Below are positions 42,920 to 52,479 of a stretch of DNA of 64,000 nucleotides, one piece after another; the first letter of the stretch is position 1, and each line of letters begins with the position of its first letter. Origin of the DNA: Hermatobates lingyangjiaoensis (lineage: Eukaryota; Arthropoda; Insecta; Hemiptera; Hermatobatidae); contig JAPFBL010000366.1 in the NCBI GenBank assembly GCA_026182355.1, positions 62,001-126,000 of the forward strand, in the 5' to 3' direction. Below the pieces are notes generated by a model. It searched no databases. It saw nothing but the letters and a program-made list of their open reading frames with translations, and was not told where the DNA came from. Both the position numbers and the translations under genes were made by a program.

Positions 42920-44405
42920 ATATTGATTCAAACTATTACAAACATTTGTGTATATAAACCATTATTGAAAGTGGATAGCATATTGGTGAATAATAACAAT
43001 ATATTAACATATCGCAACCTTGTGACGATCACGATTAATAAAGGATCCATCTACAATATCAACATGACCTACACTGGACCTCTCCATCAACATCAAACCA
43101 AATATATATATATAAAACATTGTACAAACTAAAATAATCCCCTTTTCCTCAATGAATTTATCTTAAGAATGTGCGTTTAACCCCCAATTAATAGTTACAT
43201 TTAAAAATACATTATCTCGTAATGTATGATTGTTAGGTATATAACAATCAGTATCCATAAAATGTCTGTATTATTATAAGACTTCCATTCTCACAACTTG
43301 CTTATAGAAGCTCTTCATTATTATTACTTTCATTCATTATTACTTTACGATTTAATTAAATGCTTATAAAATTACAATGAAGTTTTTAATTATTGAACTT
43401 TTCATTCTTTTGTTGTCAACATTTTCATTGCGACAAAATATTACCTATTAATATTTAGTTGTTATATTAATTAATAATTTCTGGAATAGTTGAACAGTGA
43501 GAATGTCTTTTCAGTAAAAACTGTTAACGTTGGCAGGCAAAATCTGGCTTATATTTATTTGCTTATCAATATTTAGTGAAAATTTGCAAGATTGTTCATT
43601 AGATACAGCTGTGAAATAATATTTTAACCATACCAAAATATTTTTTTCTTTCAGAGTAATGGAAAAAAAATTTGGAAAAGTAATCAACATGAAAGTTTTG
43701 AATAGGCAAAACGTTTCATGACATACGCCATTCGCAAAAAAATGGTTCAACTTTTTTAAGCAAATTAAGTTATATTTGTTTCTTATATAGATATTAATAA
43801 TATATGGAGAATATTTGAATAGCAGAAGGAAGGGACTGAATGGTAGACAGGGCAAGTTAGGACTGCATGACGACCCTGAATGAAACACAAAACTGTCTAG
43901 ATAGCAGACAAGGTCCACCCAACCCACTTCTGCAGGATCTAATTTCAAGCCGTTATTATATATTGAAGTGTCTTATTAATCAGTAAAAAATTGTTGAGAA
44001 TCACACCAAAAGACGTATTATTATTTACAATTCTAATGATTCTATTAAAAACTGTCAACTGCATTCACTACCAAAAGCAATGCCTATCACCATTTCACAT
44101 AATGTACGTTAAGTTTAAAAAAAAATGGATGTCTAAAAAATCAATAAGTGTTTTAAAAAAAAATCTATTTCATTAAACATAAAGGTGATAATGTTTAAAG
44201 TATATTTTGTTTAAACATTCCAGTTTTAAGGGATATTCGCATTTTGGGAGTGCTGGCGTAACCATGCCTGGTATCACAGTTGCCAAATTGGCCTTTCAAA
44301 GGACAAAAACCTGAAATTCAACATTTTTTGAAGCCACTGGGCCACTGAATTATAGATTTGACGTTTTTCTTTTGTTACTTATATCTAAACTAAATCTATT
44401 CCATT
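42920..44405. other. No gene recognised; 145-codon frame at 43511-43948
   Basis: The minus-strand frame 43511-43948 is long for such A+T-rich DNA. Its product is Phe/Ile/Leu/Asn-rich with no recognisable domain, signal or repeat. I treat it as unsupported. Confidence 0.25.
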
Positions 44406-44410
44406 ATATT

Positions 44411-44900
44411 ACTCTTTGTATAAGTTGGCAGCAGATCTTCAACCAAGCATACATTGTTGAAGAGCAGAGCATTTTTTGCAGATGTTTTTTTGCCTGAAAA
44501 TGTCCCTGGGAAATTTGCTATTTGCATTGGCTTTGCAACAAAGAAGAGTAATTAGGAAAAAAGAACAGCTACTTAAAGAAGTCGTGAATGCAGAATCTGC
44601 TCTGCTCTTCCATATTATATTGTTTTTTTGCCCTAAAATGTCCCTGGGAAATTTGCTATTTGCATTGGCTCTGCAACATAGAAGTGTAATTAGGAAAAAA
44701 GAACAGCTACTTAAAGAAGTCGTGAATGCAGAATCTGCTCTGCTCTTCCATATTATATTGTTTTTTTGCCCTAAAATGTCCCTGGGAAATTTGCTATTTG
44801 CATTGGCTCTGCAACATAGAAGTGTAATTAGGAAAAAAGAACAGCTACTTAAAAAAGTCGTGAATGCAGAATCTGCTCTGCTTTTCAACATTATATTGAT
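44411..44900. mobile_element. PLE foldback pair 6 with triplicated arm
   Basis: The left border on the minus strand (44475-44411) reads NALLFNNVCLVEDLLPTYTK, a clear PLE N-terminal-type motif with the long tail. The right border on the plus strand ends NAESALLFN at 44888 with no tail. Between them the plus-strand segment is repeated three times in tandem. Both borders share the GAATGCAGA.TCTGCTCTGC-type inverted sequence. Confidence 0.7.
44501..44900 (+). repeat. Three tandem 138-bp units, open in frame
   Basis: TGTCCCTGGGAAATTTGC recurs at 44501, 44639 and 44777, giving an exact 138-bp period (46 codons). The frame 44476-44910 stays open through all three, with unit protein beginning MSLGNLLFALALQ and containing RKKEQLLKEVVNAESALLF, which is related to the arms of foldback pair 1. 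Units 2 and 3 are nearly identical. There is no evidence that it is translated. Confidence 0.85.
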
Positions 44901-45019
44901 CTATACATAAATAGTCTAGTAGTAATAGATTAATACTACTTTATCATCAAATAGTACCATTCTACCAATTTTGTATTTGATTTCCAATAGCACGCATTCA
45001 AGTTTTCATCTTTCAGTGT

Positions 45020-45290
45020 TGTTCTAAAGGCAGGAAATGTGGCTCATTTAATATTGGAACCCATCTTATTAATAGGCGAACCATGTTATCGAATTGATTC
45101 TACGGAAAAATCGGAAGTCCCAAATTTTATTTATTTAGAGAATATTTAGAGTAAGGATATACAGTTAAAGAGACTCCAGACCTACTGTTTAACGTCCACT
45201 CAGAGCGACGACGTGCTCGGATTTTTTCACCTCATGCATGAATAGATCAAGGCCAGAATGAAAATAGACCTGGGATGGAGCAGGAGTGCA
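45020..45290 (-). mobile_element. tRNA-derived SINE, body, old copy
   Basis: The order AAATGTGGCTCATTTAAT, ATTGATTCTACGG, GGAAGTCCCAAATTTT, GTTTAACGTCC and GACGACGTGCTCGGATT matches the minus-strand order of the copies at 1021 and 60260. Confidence 0.6.
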
Positions 45291-45339
45291 CTTTTAATAC
45301 TGCCCTACCGCACCTCTTTCTACATCATGTATTCTCCTT

Positions 45340-45652
45340 AGTACATCATTTCATTCAAAAATTCAAAATTTTATTGCCGTTACGAGGGCAATAGCCTCTT
45401 CTAAGAGGGGTTGACAGCTAGCGGATAGTTTTTTACTCTTTCTTACTGTACTCCTTTATTTCTTCAAACATCCCTTTCTGGACATTAGTCCTTTCCTGCG
45501 CTTTCACCCTTTTAAAATACCACTCTTCTTAACCCCTCACCAGATGTTTTCTGCATTTAGTGTTTCAGTTGAGTTTTTGACTCTGACAAAGACCGCTTGT
45601 TACGATTGAAAAATCATAGTTTTGTTTTCCCATTTCTTATTGTGGTTTGATC
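45340..45652 (+). mobile_element. Family A long form
   Basis: Starts with a segment shared with 63898-64000 (GGTTGACAGCTAGCGGATAG, CATCCCTTTCTGGACATTAG), continues through CACCAGATGTTTT, and ends with the family A right arm GACT-CTGACAA (45579-45589), GTTACGATTGAAAAATCATAG, and CATTTCTTATTGTGGTTTGATC. So family A palindromes are probably short derivatives of this longer unit. The core here has several changes. Confidence 0.65.
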
Positions 45653-45985
45653 TCATACATTTAAAATGTCAAATGTGCAAAACACAAACTAATCTAAATG
45701 TAATGGAAGCTGATAAAGTATAAAAGTAAAAGATAACTGTTAGTAATCTGGAGCGGCAAGCAAAGAGCCGAGTTGAGCAACTGTTGCGGACCCTCTCTTT
45801 AATTGGATAGCTCGAGAATTGCCAATGAAAAGGCGATAACTGAGCCAGTCCAAATGAATTAGCATCTCATTAATGATGCTCCAGTTGCTTCCTGCATCCG
45901 CGCCTCTCACGGGATTGCGTAAACAAACCAACACCAAACACTTAGGCTCTGCCTTCGGTACATTGAAGCGTGGAAACTTAAAAGC
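45653..45985. other. Unassigned, patch of balanced composition at 45745-45930
   Basis: A 65-codon minus-strand frame (45740-45937) includes PVRGADAGSNW; I do not recognise it. Possibly an old repeat. Confidence 0.25.
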
Positions 45986-45989
45986 TCAC

Positions 45990-46140
45990 CTATCGAGCTT
46001 GGTCTCCCTTTCTCTTTTCTCCTGAAGACCGATTACCCGAAAATTTGAGTCTTTAAGTGTGTTTCTTTTACTTTCTCTGCTACCTATCTTCAATTTTGAA
46101 CTGTTATTGTGTCCAGTTTGGATCGTCTTTCCTTTTATCA
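45990..46140 (+). mobile_element. PLE terminal repeat-like segment, family E
   Basis: CTCCCTTTCTCTTTTCTC, CTGAAGA (46022-46028), a mutated stem II, CGAAAATTTGAG, then TTTAAGTGTGTTTC and GTGTCCAGTTTGGATCG. The last word is found inverted near 10330. Core stem II no longer pairs well. Confidence 0.55.
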
Positions 46141-47290
46141 AGTGAATTAAATAAAATTTATCTATATGATATAATGCATAAGAGTACAATTTAATATAAG
46201 CAATATAATAACACTAATAGTAATATTTATTAGCGAAAGTAGGAATAATTTTTCCATCTCAAATCGTCAATATTAAAAATCTCTGACCTCTTACGAATCC
46301 ATTAAAGAGCCATTATTCACTTAAAACGTTTCAGAATTAACGCGTTTTACTACTTGAGGAATAGTAAAAGAAATTGAGAAAATAACGTATATACCGAAAA
46401 AAGAAATACACATAGTAAATGCACAGTAGTATTATTTACAAACTGTACATTACATTAACAATAAACCTTTGGCCAATTACTTATACAGGATAATTACTAA
46501 TGTTCACTATTAGTTATTACACTGTTGGATAGAATTAATATTCCTAAGATCAACAGTAGATCATTTAAATGTATTTAATCACAATGAAATTACATTTAAC
46601 AATCCCTTGTATGATTTAGAGAATAGGAGAAAAAATCAAGTTAGGAAGAGCATATAAAATAAATCATTTTGTAAAAATATTAACGTCTACACTGCAGTAA
46701 GAAATTTAGAAATACGGCTAATATTTTCGAACCAAAACAACATATACTCATTAGAGTCACAGTTGAACTGACGAAGGCAGGTTTCTTCATTTGAAAGAAC
46801 CGAAGATGATTTATTCTCCGGTCGGAAAAATAAATTTCCAAATTTATTACCTTGATTTTGAGATGACATTTCTTCAACATGTTTACTGTGAAATGTTTTA
46901 TATATACATACATATTACGAAAAGGGATTTATATGAACGACAGAAGAATTTAAAGAATTTATATTTTAAAAGAATGTATGTAGGTATCCACATTCATAGT
47001 TCATAAAGATAAATATTAATGCCATGGCATTGGCACAAAATGGTATTAATGAAGTAATAATTTTGACTTTCATGAGTAGGAATAATATTTAAGAGATACT
47101 GTATACATTAAACCGCTGGTTCATAATGTGTGATACTCCTACAAGATAACGACTTAATATTATTCTAATTTTTTTTTAAATAAATGACAAAAAAAACAAA
47201 ATCAAGATAAAATATTCATTTTTCAATGCAGTGGAAGGATAAGTCGAAGATACCACTGTCAACAATATTGTTCACTTTATTTATCACATA
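46141..47290. other. No gene recognised
   Basis: Overlapping frames of 60-77 codons around 46680-47006 have no known motif. Confidence 0.45.
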
Positions 47291-47299
47291 CATATAAAT

Positions 47300-47490
47300 T
47301 AAAATTACTGGGAAAATACAAACAGACTCACTACGATAATTCAACATCCGTCGTCATCAGGAGAATGAAGAAAGATTTTCAAAGGGCTCGTCAAGACTGT
47401 GAGCCTAGAACCAAGCCTCGCTTCACCCTTTTGATAACGACGAATGTCGAAATATGTAGTGAGTTTCGTTTGTTCTTTCTGTGATATAAT
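47300..47490. mobile_element. PLE-end foldback, family D-related
   Basis: Left arm (minus) reads CTGATGA-C-GACGGATGTTG, GTAGTGAGTCTG; right arm (plus) reads TTGATAA-C-GACGAATGTC-GAAATATGTAGTGAG. The same core faces outward on both strands around a 90-bp less A+T-rich centre. Confidence 0.6.
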
Positions 47491-47540
47491 ATATTTAGTC
47501 CTTGAATGGATTTCAATAACTCGTAAATATGAATGTATAC

Positions 47541-47692
47541 GATCAAACCACAATAAGAAATGGGAAAACAAGACTAAGATCTTTCAACCGTAACAAGCGG
47601 TTTTCGTCAGAGTCAAAAAACCAACTCAGTTGGGTTTTGCTTATTGTGGTTTGATCATTGATTGTTATTTCACGTGTTTAAGTGAAATCTTT
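47541..47692. mobile_element. Family A palindromic element
   Basis: GATCAAACCACAATAAG left terminus, complete minus-strand ribozyme-like block at 47572-47614, shortened right arm, TTATTGTGGTTTGATCA terminus, TTGATTGTTATTTCACGTG tail, then (TA)n at about 47696. Confidence 0.85.
47572..47614 (-). ncRNA. Hammerhead-like core, family A consensus
   Basis: Same layout as 22168-22210: GACT / CTGACGA / extra A / hairpin with CTTGTTA loop / GAA / AGATCT / T / AGTC, with a single change in stem II (AAACCG for AGACCG). Confidence 0.55.
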
Positions 47693-47769
47693 TTATGCAT
47701 ATAAATATATATATATATATTATATATACCAATTAAAAGAAACGGTCCAGCGGACTTTTTTAAAAAAAA

Positions 47770-47862
47770 TAAATTCAAGACGAAGGAAACACACAGAAAG
47801 ACACAGACAATTCGATGTGAGTTATGTCTGTGTCTTTCTGTGTGTTTCCTTCGTCTTGAATT

Positions 47863-47864
<2 letters not shown>
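47770..47864. repeat. Perfect 40-bp palindrome with 15-nt spacer
   Basis: 47770-47809 and 47825-47864 are exact inverted copies (TAAATTCAAGACGAAGGAAA... and complement). It is bounded by (TA)n on the right (47866-47893) and lies between two family A elements. Confidence 0.92.
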
Positions 47865-47896
<32 letters not shown>

Positions 47897-47902
47897 GATA
47901 TA

Positions 47903-48059
47903 CAAGATTTCACATAAACACGTGAAATAACAATCAATGATTAAACCACAATATGAAATAGGGAAAAAAAGACAAAGATCTTTTAACCTTAACAAGCGGT
48001 CTTCGTCAGAGTCAAAACCCTGACTCTGTTTTTCCCATTTCATATTGTGGTTTAATCAT
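47903..48059. mobile_element. Family A palindromic element
   Basis: AAGATTTCACATAAACACG tail, GATTAAACCACAATATG terminus, minus-strand core at 47970-48013 with several changes (TTTTAACC for TTTCAACC), short right arm and CATATTGTGGTTTAATCA. Confidence 0.8.
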
Positions 48060-48095
48060 TTATATACATAATATAAATGTATATAATATAAATAT

Positions 48096-48302
48096 ATTGT
48101 AGGGTAAAAATCTAATGAAATGGTCTCCACATATAAAACTTTTAATGATATAAACAACGCGTTTCGAACACGTAGTTTCGAACCTACGTGTTCGAAACGC
48201 GTTGTTTATATCATTAAAAGTTTTATATGTGGAGACCATTTCATTAGATTTTTACCCTACAATGAGTTAATACCACATAATAACTGATTGCACTACATTA
48301 GA
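48096..48302. mobile_element. Family B element, 80-bp perfect palindrome
   Basis: Arms 48096-48175 and 48184-48263 are exact inverted repeats as far as I can read, with an 8-nt spacer (TTTCGAAC). The one-sided tail GTTAATACCACATAATAAC runs to about 48302. The CTGAGGA box seen in the 1652 copy is absent; instead CGTGTTCGAAACGCGTT is present on both strands. Confidence 0.88.
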
Positions 48303-48984
48303 ATATAAATATATAATATGAATAAATCATTGCACAGCAAACGGTGGAAAAAAATCACTGTTGTTTTTTGCAATATTCCATATTGCATAAATTGATATTG
48401 ATATTGCAAAAAAATTGACATTTTTGCAATGGAATGTTCAAGGGGGCGTAAGAACTGATAGTCCAAAAGAAATATCCTAATTAATTCTACATATCAGTAC
48501 ATAACCAAACTTAAAAGTATCAGAATCGGCATCTTTTACGAGTATCAGACATTATGAGCCAGCAACTTCATGTCCTAGTTTTTGTATTGATTTACAAAGA
48601 AGTACATTGGTATAAATTTAAAGTAAGAAAGAACTAGAAATAAATTGACTCGGAGCAACATTGTAACGGTCTATTAGCTTGAACCCCCCTACTTTTTCCT
48701 CCCTTTTATTATCCTTTTCTTGTGAAAACGACACGGTTCCGAAATTATAGAGAAACGTGAGTGATTACCTTCTTCTTTTGTGTTCTGCTTTAACTTAAAA
48801 CTAATTGCCTGTTTGGTATAACTGTAAACATCTCTATGTTTATCAATACCCATTTATAAAAATTGATATATGAGGACAAATTCATTCTCTACTACTTTAA
48901 AGAAAGAATTAGCGTTTTTTCAACGTTTGAGGAGTTCATATCAGTACATTTGTGCATTCCTTAATTTTCATTCATTTTTGATGT
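48303..48984. other. No gene recognised; weak PLE-end-like word near 48718
   Basis: CTTGTGAAAACGACACGG, CCGAAATTATAGAG at 48718-48760 faintly resembles the ribozyme-like segments but is too diverged to call. Confidence 0.35.
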
Positions 48985-49028
<44 letters not shown>

Positions 49029-49031
<3 letters not shown>

Positions 49032-49833
49032 TGGCGATTTCTCAGGGAATGCAACACATGCATTGCATGCATAGAATTCATCTTTAAAGAAACCAAAACG
49101 TTCGAGACTCGAAATATTTAAAGGAACCCCTTTTTTTTTATTCCACTACACGCTAAGGAACCATTTTCTATGATTGCGCTAAGCTTCCCAATGCAGGGGT
49201 TTACTCTTATCATTTCTGGTTAATGAAAATGGTCTTAATTGCCAAGAGAAACAAGAACGAAGTTTGCATACACTGCAACTCAGGCTTGCTGAGCTCCTCA
49301 AATACATACTGGAAAGTGATTTGCACACAGGTCTTCCGGAAATTTATAAACTCATGAATTTGGTTATGACTATTCCCATAACAACAGCAAGTGTTGAGAG
49401 ATCGTTTTCTGCCCTCAAAAGAATTAAAAGTTATTTACGAAGCTCCCAAAGTGAAGAGCGATTGTCTAATTTATCCCTAATTTCAATTGAAAGACATTTA
49501 CTTAAAGATCTCATGGCAGATAGTGAGAAGTTTTATGGTTTTGTTATCGAAGAATTTTGCAAGAAGTTTTTATTCAAATGATGTATTGTGTATCTCTTTC
49601 TTTAATAAAAACATTTTTTGCCTATTTTTATTGTATTGGTTAATAAAAGTTAATTTTAAAAGTATTTCCAAATAAAACCTGATTCAAATCCCCATAAAAT
49701 GTTTTTAATACATCATTATCCTTTTTGTGCAACATGAAAAGACTGAACATGAGAATTAGAAGGGTATTTCTCTGTATTTCTTTTATTCTTTGAAAATTGC
49801 ATGCCTAAAGAAAAAGGTCAGGAGTCGCCACTG
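49029..49833. mobile_element. hAT element, internally deleted, inserted in (TA)n
   Basis: Termini CAGTGGCGATTTCTC and GGAGTCGCCACTG are inverted copies. The element sits inside a (TA)n tract (48985-49028 and 49834-49876), so the expected 8-bp duplication is compatible but cannot be distinguished from microsatellite. A transposase C-terminal relic lies at 49264-49581. Confidence 0.88.
49264..49581 (+). pseudogene. hAT transposase, C-terminal dimerisation region
   Basis: 105 codons from 49264. The product contains LPEIYKLMNLVMTIPIT, TASVERSFSALKRIK and RLSNLSLISIERHL, the conserved end of hAT-family transposases (C-terminal dimerisation region, the type also present in domesticated ZMYM-like proteins). 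The N-terminal zinc finger and the DDE catalytic core upstream are missing, since only about 235 bp separate this frame from the 5' terminus. The surviving part is open to its stop and well conserved, so it is either a fairly recent internal-deletion derivative or, less likely, retained. It lies inside the hAT element 49029-49833. Confidence 0.85.
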
Positions 49834-49877
<44 letters not shown>

Positions 49878-49879
<2 letters not shown>

Positions 49880-50460
49880 TATATATTTGTAAATTAAGGT
49901 AGCAGTCCTTCTTTGACACACACATTATTGAAAATGACACCAAACTTAGCTGTTTCTTAGCAAGTTTCTCAATTTTTCTAAATAACACTCTCGTTATTTC
50001 GCCTACACAATAAAGTACATCGCCTATAGTCGACATGTTTCGAATGATCAACATTCATCATCAGGACGTAAATAACTTCTTGGGTGAATTTTCTGGTTTA
50101 TTATATATGTAAAGTGAAGACAGTAGGGGTTGTTTTTCTTCAAATTTAAGATAAGCTGGTAGTTAATCCTGTGGGATGAGTGGCCTCTCGGTCTGAGTTA
50201 CTACCTGCAAGGGGTTTCTGGATCCCCTTGATGTGAATTAAAGAGCTTCAAAATTCGACTACTGTCTTTGACTTGAACATATAGGAGTGGCAACAGTTTT
50301 TGAATTAATATAGCCTTTAAAATGTTCAGTTTATGGTGTTCACTTTATTTTTTTTATTATTCTAGTATTTGTTATCAGCATCTCACGAAACATGTCGACT
50401 ACAGGAGATGTACTTTGTTGTGTAGACGAAATAACGAGAGTGTTATTTAGAAAAATTGTT
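49878..50460. mobile_element. PLE foldback pair 5
   Basis: Left arm (minus, 50067-49878) has the best ribozyme-like core plus GACTATAGGCGATGTAC, GTGTAGGCGAAATAACG, and a frame whose end reads NNVCVKEGLLP, stop, FTNIY before (TA)n. Right arm (plus, 50385-50460) repeats CACGAAACATGTCGAC, AGGAGATGTACTTTG, GTGTAGACGAAATAACG, then diverges. The tail is again on one side only. The interior (50070-50380) has no recognised coding content. Confidence 0.65.
50029..50067 (-). ncRNA. Hammerhead-like core, full consensus
   Basis: On the minus strand: GTC (50067-50065), CTGATGA (50064-50058), extra T (50057), stem II GAATG/CATTC with loop TTGAT (50056-50042), GAA (50041-50039), palindrome ACATGT (50038-50033), C50032 as cleavage base, GAC (50031-50029). 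GTC/GAC gives three stem I pairs. Every conserved core base is present; only the extra nucleotide before stem II departs from the textbook layout. Confidence 0.62.
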
Positions 50461-50618
50461 CCAGATCCCACAAATATATCATTTACATCTTACTTGCATG
50501 AAAAGTGTTGAGAACTTGCACTTTAATAATTTCCTTATTTTTTTTTAATTCGCTCTAGTCAGGTCTGAAGGAACTGACACCGACACGTCTTCAATCATGG
50601 CTACATAATATCATACAG

Positions 50619-51301
50619 CAGAGGTTTCCAAAGTGGGTTCCTTAACGGGCTATCTGGGATTCCGTGAAAAACATTTAGAAAAAACATTTTTCTAAATTTT
50701 TTTGTGGGTATGGATTTATTTTATATTTTTTGTGAATCATGAAACTGAATAATGTTTATATCTACATATACCCATAAATACAAGTGGTCAAAATTTTATA
50801 CATATTTAGGATGAATCATTAGTCAGTTTTTGGAACTATCTGATTCCCAAATTTCCCGCTATTGCAAAAGTAGCACTTCAAACATTGCTGCCATTTCCCA
50901 CTACCTACTTATGTGAAACTGGATTTTCCTTTAAACTGCCATAGAAAACAAATATCGAAGTAGACTTAATGCTTGGGCTAATTGAGAATAAACTCTCAAC
51001 TATAAAGCCAAAAATGATTATAAAACAAACTCTGTTTTAAAATTGCTAGTAATTCTGTTTTATGTGTTATGCACTTGGGGGAAAATATGAAAATTAAAAT
51101 CTCTTAGTTTTGAATTTTTATTCGAAAAATACACACTGAAGTAATATTACTTTTTGAATTGTTTTTAAACATACATACTATTTAAAAAGGCATATGAAAA
51201 TATTTATATTATGATTGTATGAAATCATTAGTATCTGGGGTTCCCGGGAAAGTTACTGGAACCAAAAAGGGTTCGCGTCGAAAAAAGTTTGAAAAACTCT
51301 G
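50619..51301. mobile_element. hAT element with perfect 8-bp target duplication
   Basis: Left end CAGAGGTTTCCAAAGTGGG and right end GTTTGAAAAACTCTG are imperfect inverted copies. TCATACAG occurs exactly on both sides (50611-50618 and 51302-51309). Length 683 bp; transposase relic inside. Confidence 0.93.
50827..51010 (+). pseudogene. hAT transposase relic (ZBED5/FAM200-like C-terminus)
   Basis: One plus-strand frame reads FWNYLIPKFPAIAKVALQ, LLPFPTTYLCETGFSF, then after a stop KTNIEVDL and ENKLST. TTYLCE.GFS is characteristic of the C-terminal part of the hAT subgroup that includes ZBED5/FAM200-type proteins. At least one in-frame stop (about 50940) and loss of everything upstream make it non-functional. 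It belongs to the hAT element 50619-51301. Confidence 0.8.
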
Positions 51302-51309
51302 TCATACAG

Positions 51310-52050
51310 GAATCATTTTCAAAAATTATATCAATACTTTGGCCAGTAACGATAAACTATCAAGCAATATGGCACCCAAAATGGAAATAATATATTGAAT
51401 ATATAATTCAATGAAAATATTCTTAATATTTAAAACATCTGATATTTAAAAAACATTTTCTATGATAAAAATGGTCTACTCATGTTTTTCAGGACTATGA
51501 GTTGTTCATTAAAATTCAAACAGATACAAATTGTTTTCCATTGTACAGGTTCTGAATTAAACTGTAACAATAATGGGATCTAAACGAGAGGTTTAGAATG
51601 ATTGTCAATACAGATGATCAAACAGAGCAAACAGGATTCATATTGAGAAGCAACGGTAACAAAGAGGCAAAACAATAGCACTTCTATCAACTTGATACAA
51701 TCTGGTAATCTGTTGAAGAAATTCTTTTGAAAAGGAGACAATTGAAAAGTGGAATGTTCTTTGAATATGGAACAAATAGACTTAGTCGAATATAAAACTA
51801 TTATGGCATGTAATTAAAGCAAGGCCACTGCGCAGAAGGCAGAACACTTGACATAAGATTGGATTTTAAACGAGTTCAGCAAAACAACAGAATGGTATCA
51901 AAACATTTTATTATTCGTGTATTCAGAAAGTTAAATAGGTACGCAGACATTAAGTACCACTTACATAGACATGGCTTAATATATCACTGCAAGAAAACAT
52001 TTAAAATCTAGTTACTTTAAAGAGACGTTATATGTATTAAAATAGAACAT
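51310..52050. other. No feature recognised
   Basis: A+T-rich. Confidence 0.5.
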
Positions 52051-52054
52051 TTCA

Positions 52055-52478
52055 GAGTAACACGTGAAACAAAAATCAACGTCTAAATCACAAGTAGCAA
52101 AATCAGAAACGCAACAAAGATATTTCAATCAAAACAATCGTCAGAGTTAGCCATACTGAAACTAGTGCTGTAAACATCTGGTGATGAATTGTGAAGAGAG
52201 GGAGGCATGAACTGTATTTTAAAGAGCCTAAAGTGCAAGAAAAGAAAATAAAGGACTGGTCAGGGCGAGTCAGGGCAAGCACCCATCCTTTGTTCCCTTC
52301 CTTTGCAGTATACACCCTTTAAAATACCTTTCTTGCCTCCTTCCTTCACAATACATCACCAGATGTCTTACAACACTTGTTTCACTATGAGTGACACTCT
52401 GAGACGAAGACCACTTCTTAAGGTTGAAAGATCTTAGTCACAGTTCTGATAATCTTACTGTGGTTTTAGACGTTGATA
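52055..52478 (+). mobile_element. Family A long form, old
   Basis: Inverted ends ACGTGAAACAAAAATCAACG and CTGTGGTTTTAGACGTTGAT. The right half holds CATCACCAGATGTCTT, TCTGAGACGAAGACC, GGTTGAAAGATCTTAGTC as in 45500-45650; the left half has the complementary TCGTCAGAGTT word. The interior includes an unassigned segment at 52150-52340. Core damaged. Confidence 0.6.
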
Positions 52479-52479
52479 T

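Noticed and set aside
43511..43948. 145-codon ORF as a host gene
   Set aside because: No recognisable domain, composition follows the A+T-rich background and no partner exon was seen; listed only as unsupported.
44439..44891. 150-codon minus-strand ORF
   Set aside because: Mostly antisense of the 138-bp tandem. The plus-strand frame shows the PLE-like motif in the repeats; only the last part on the minus strand (below 44475) is PLE-like.
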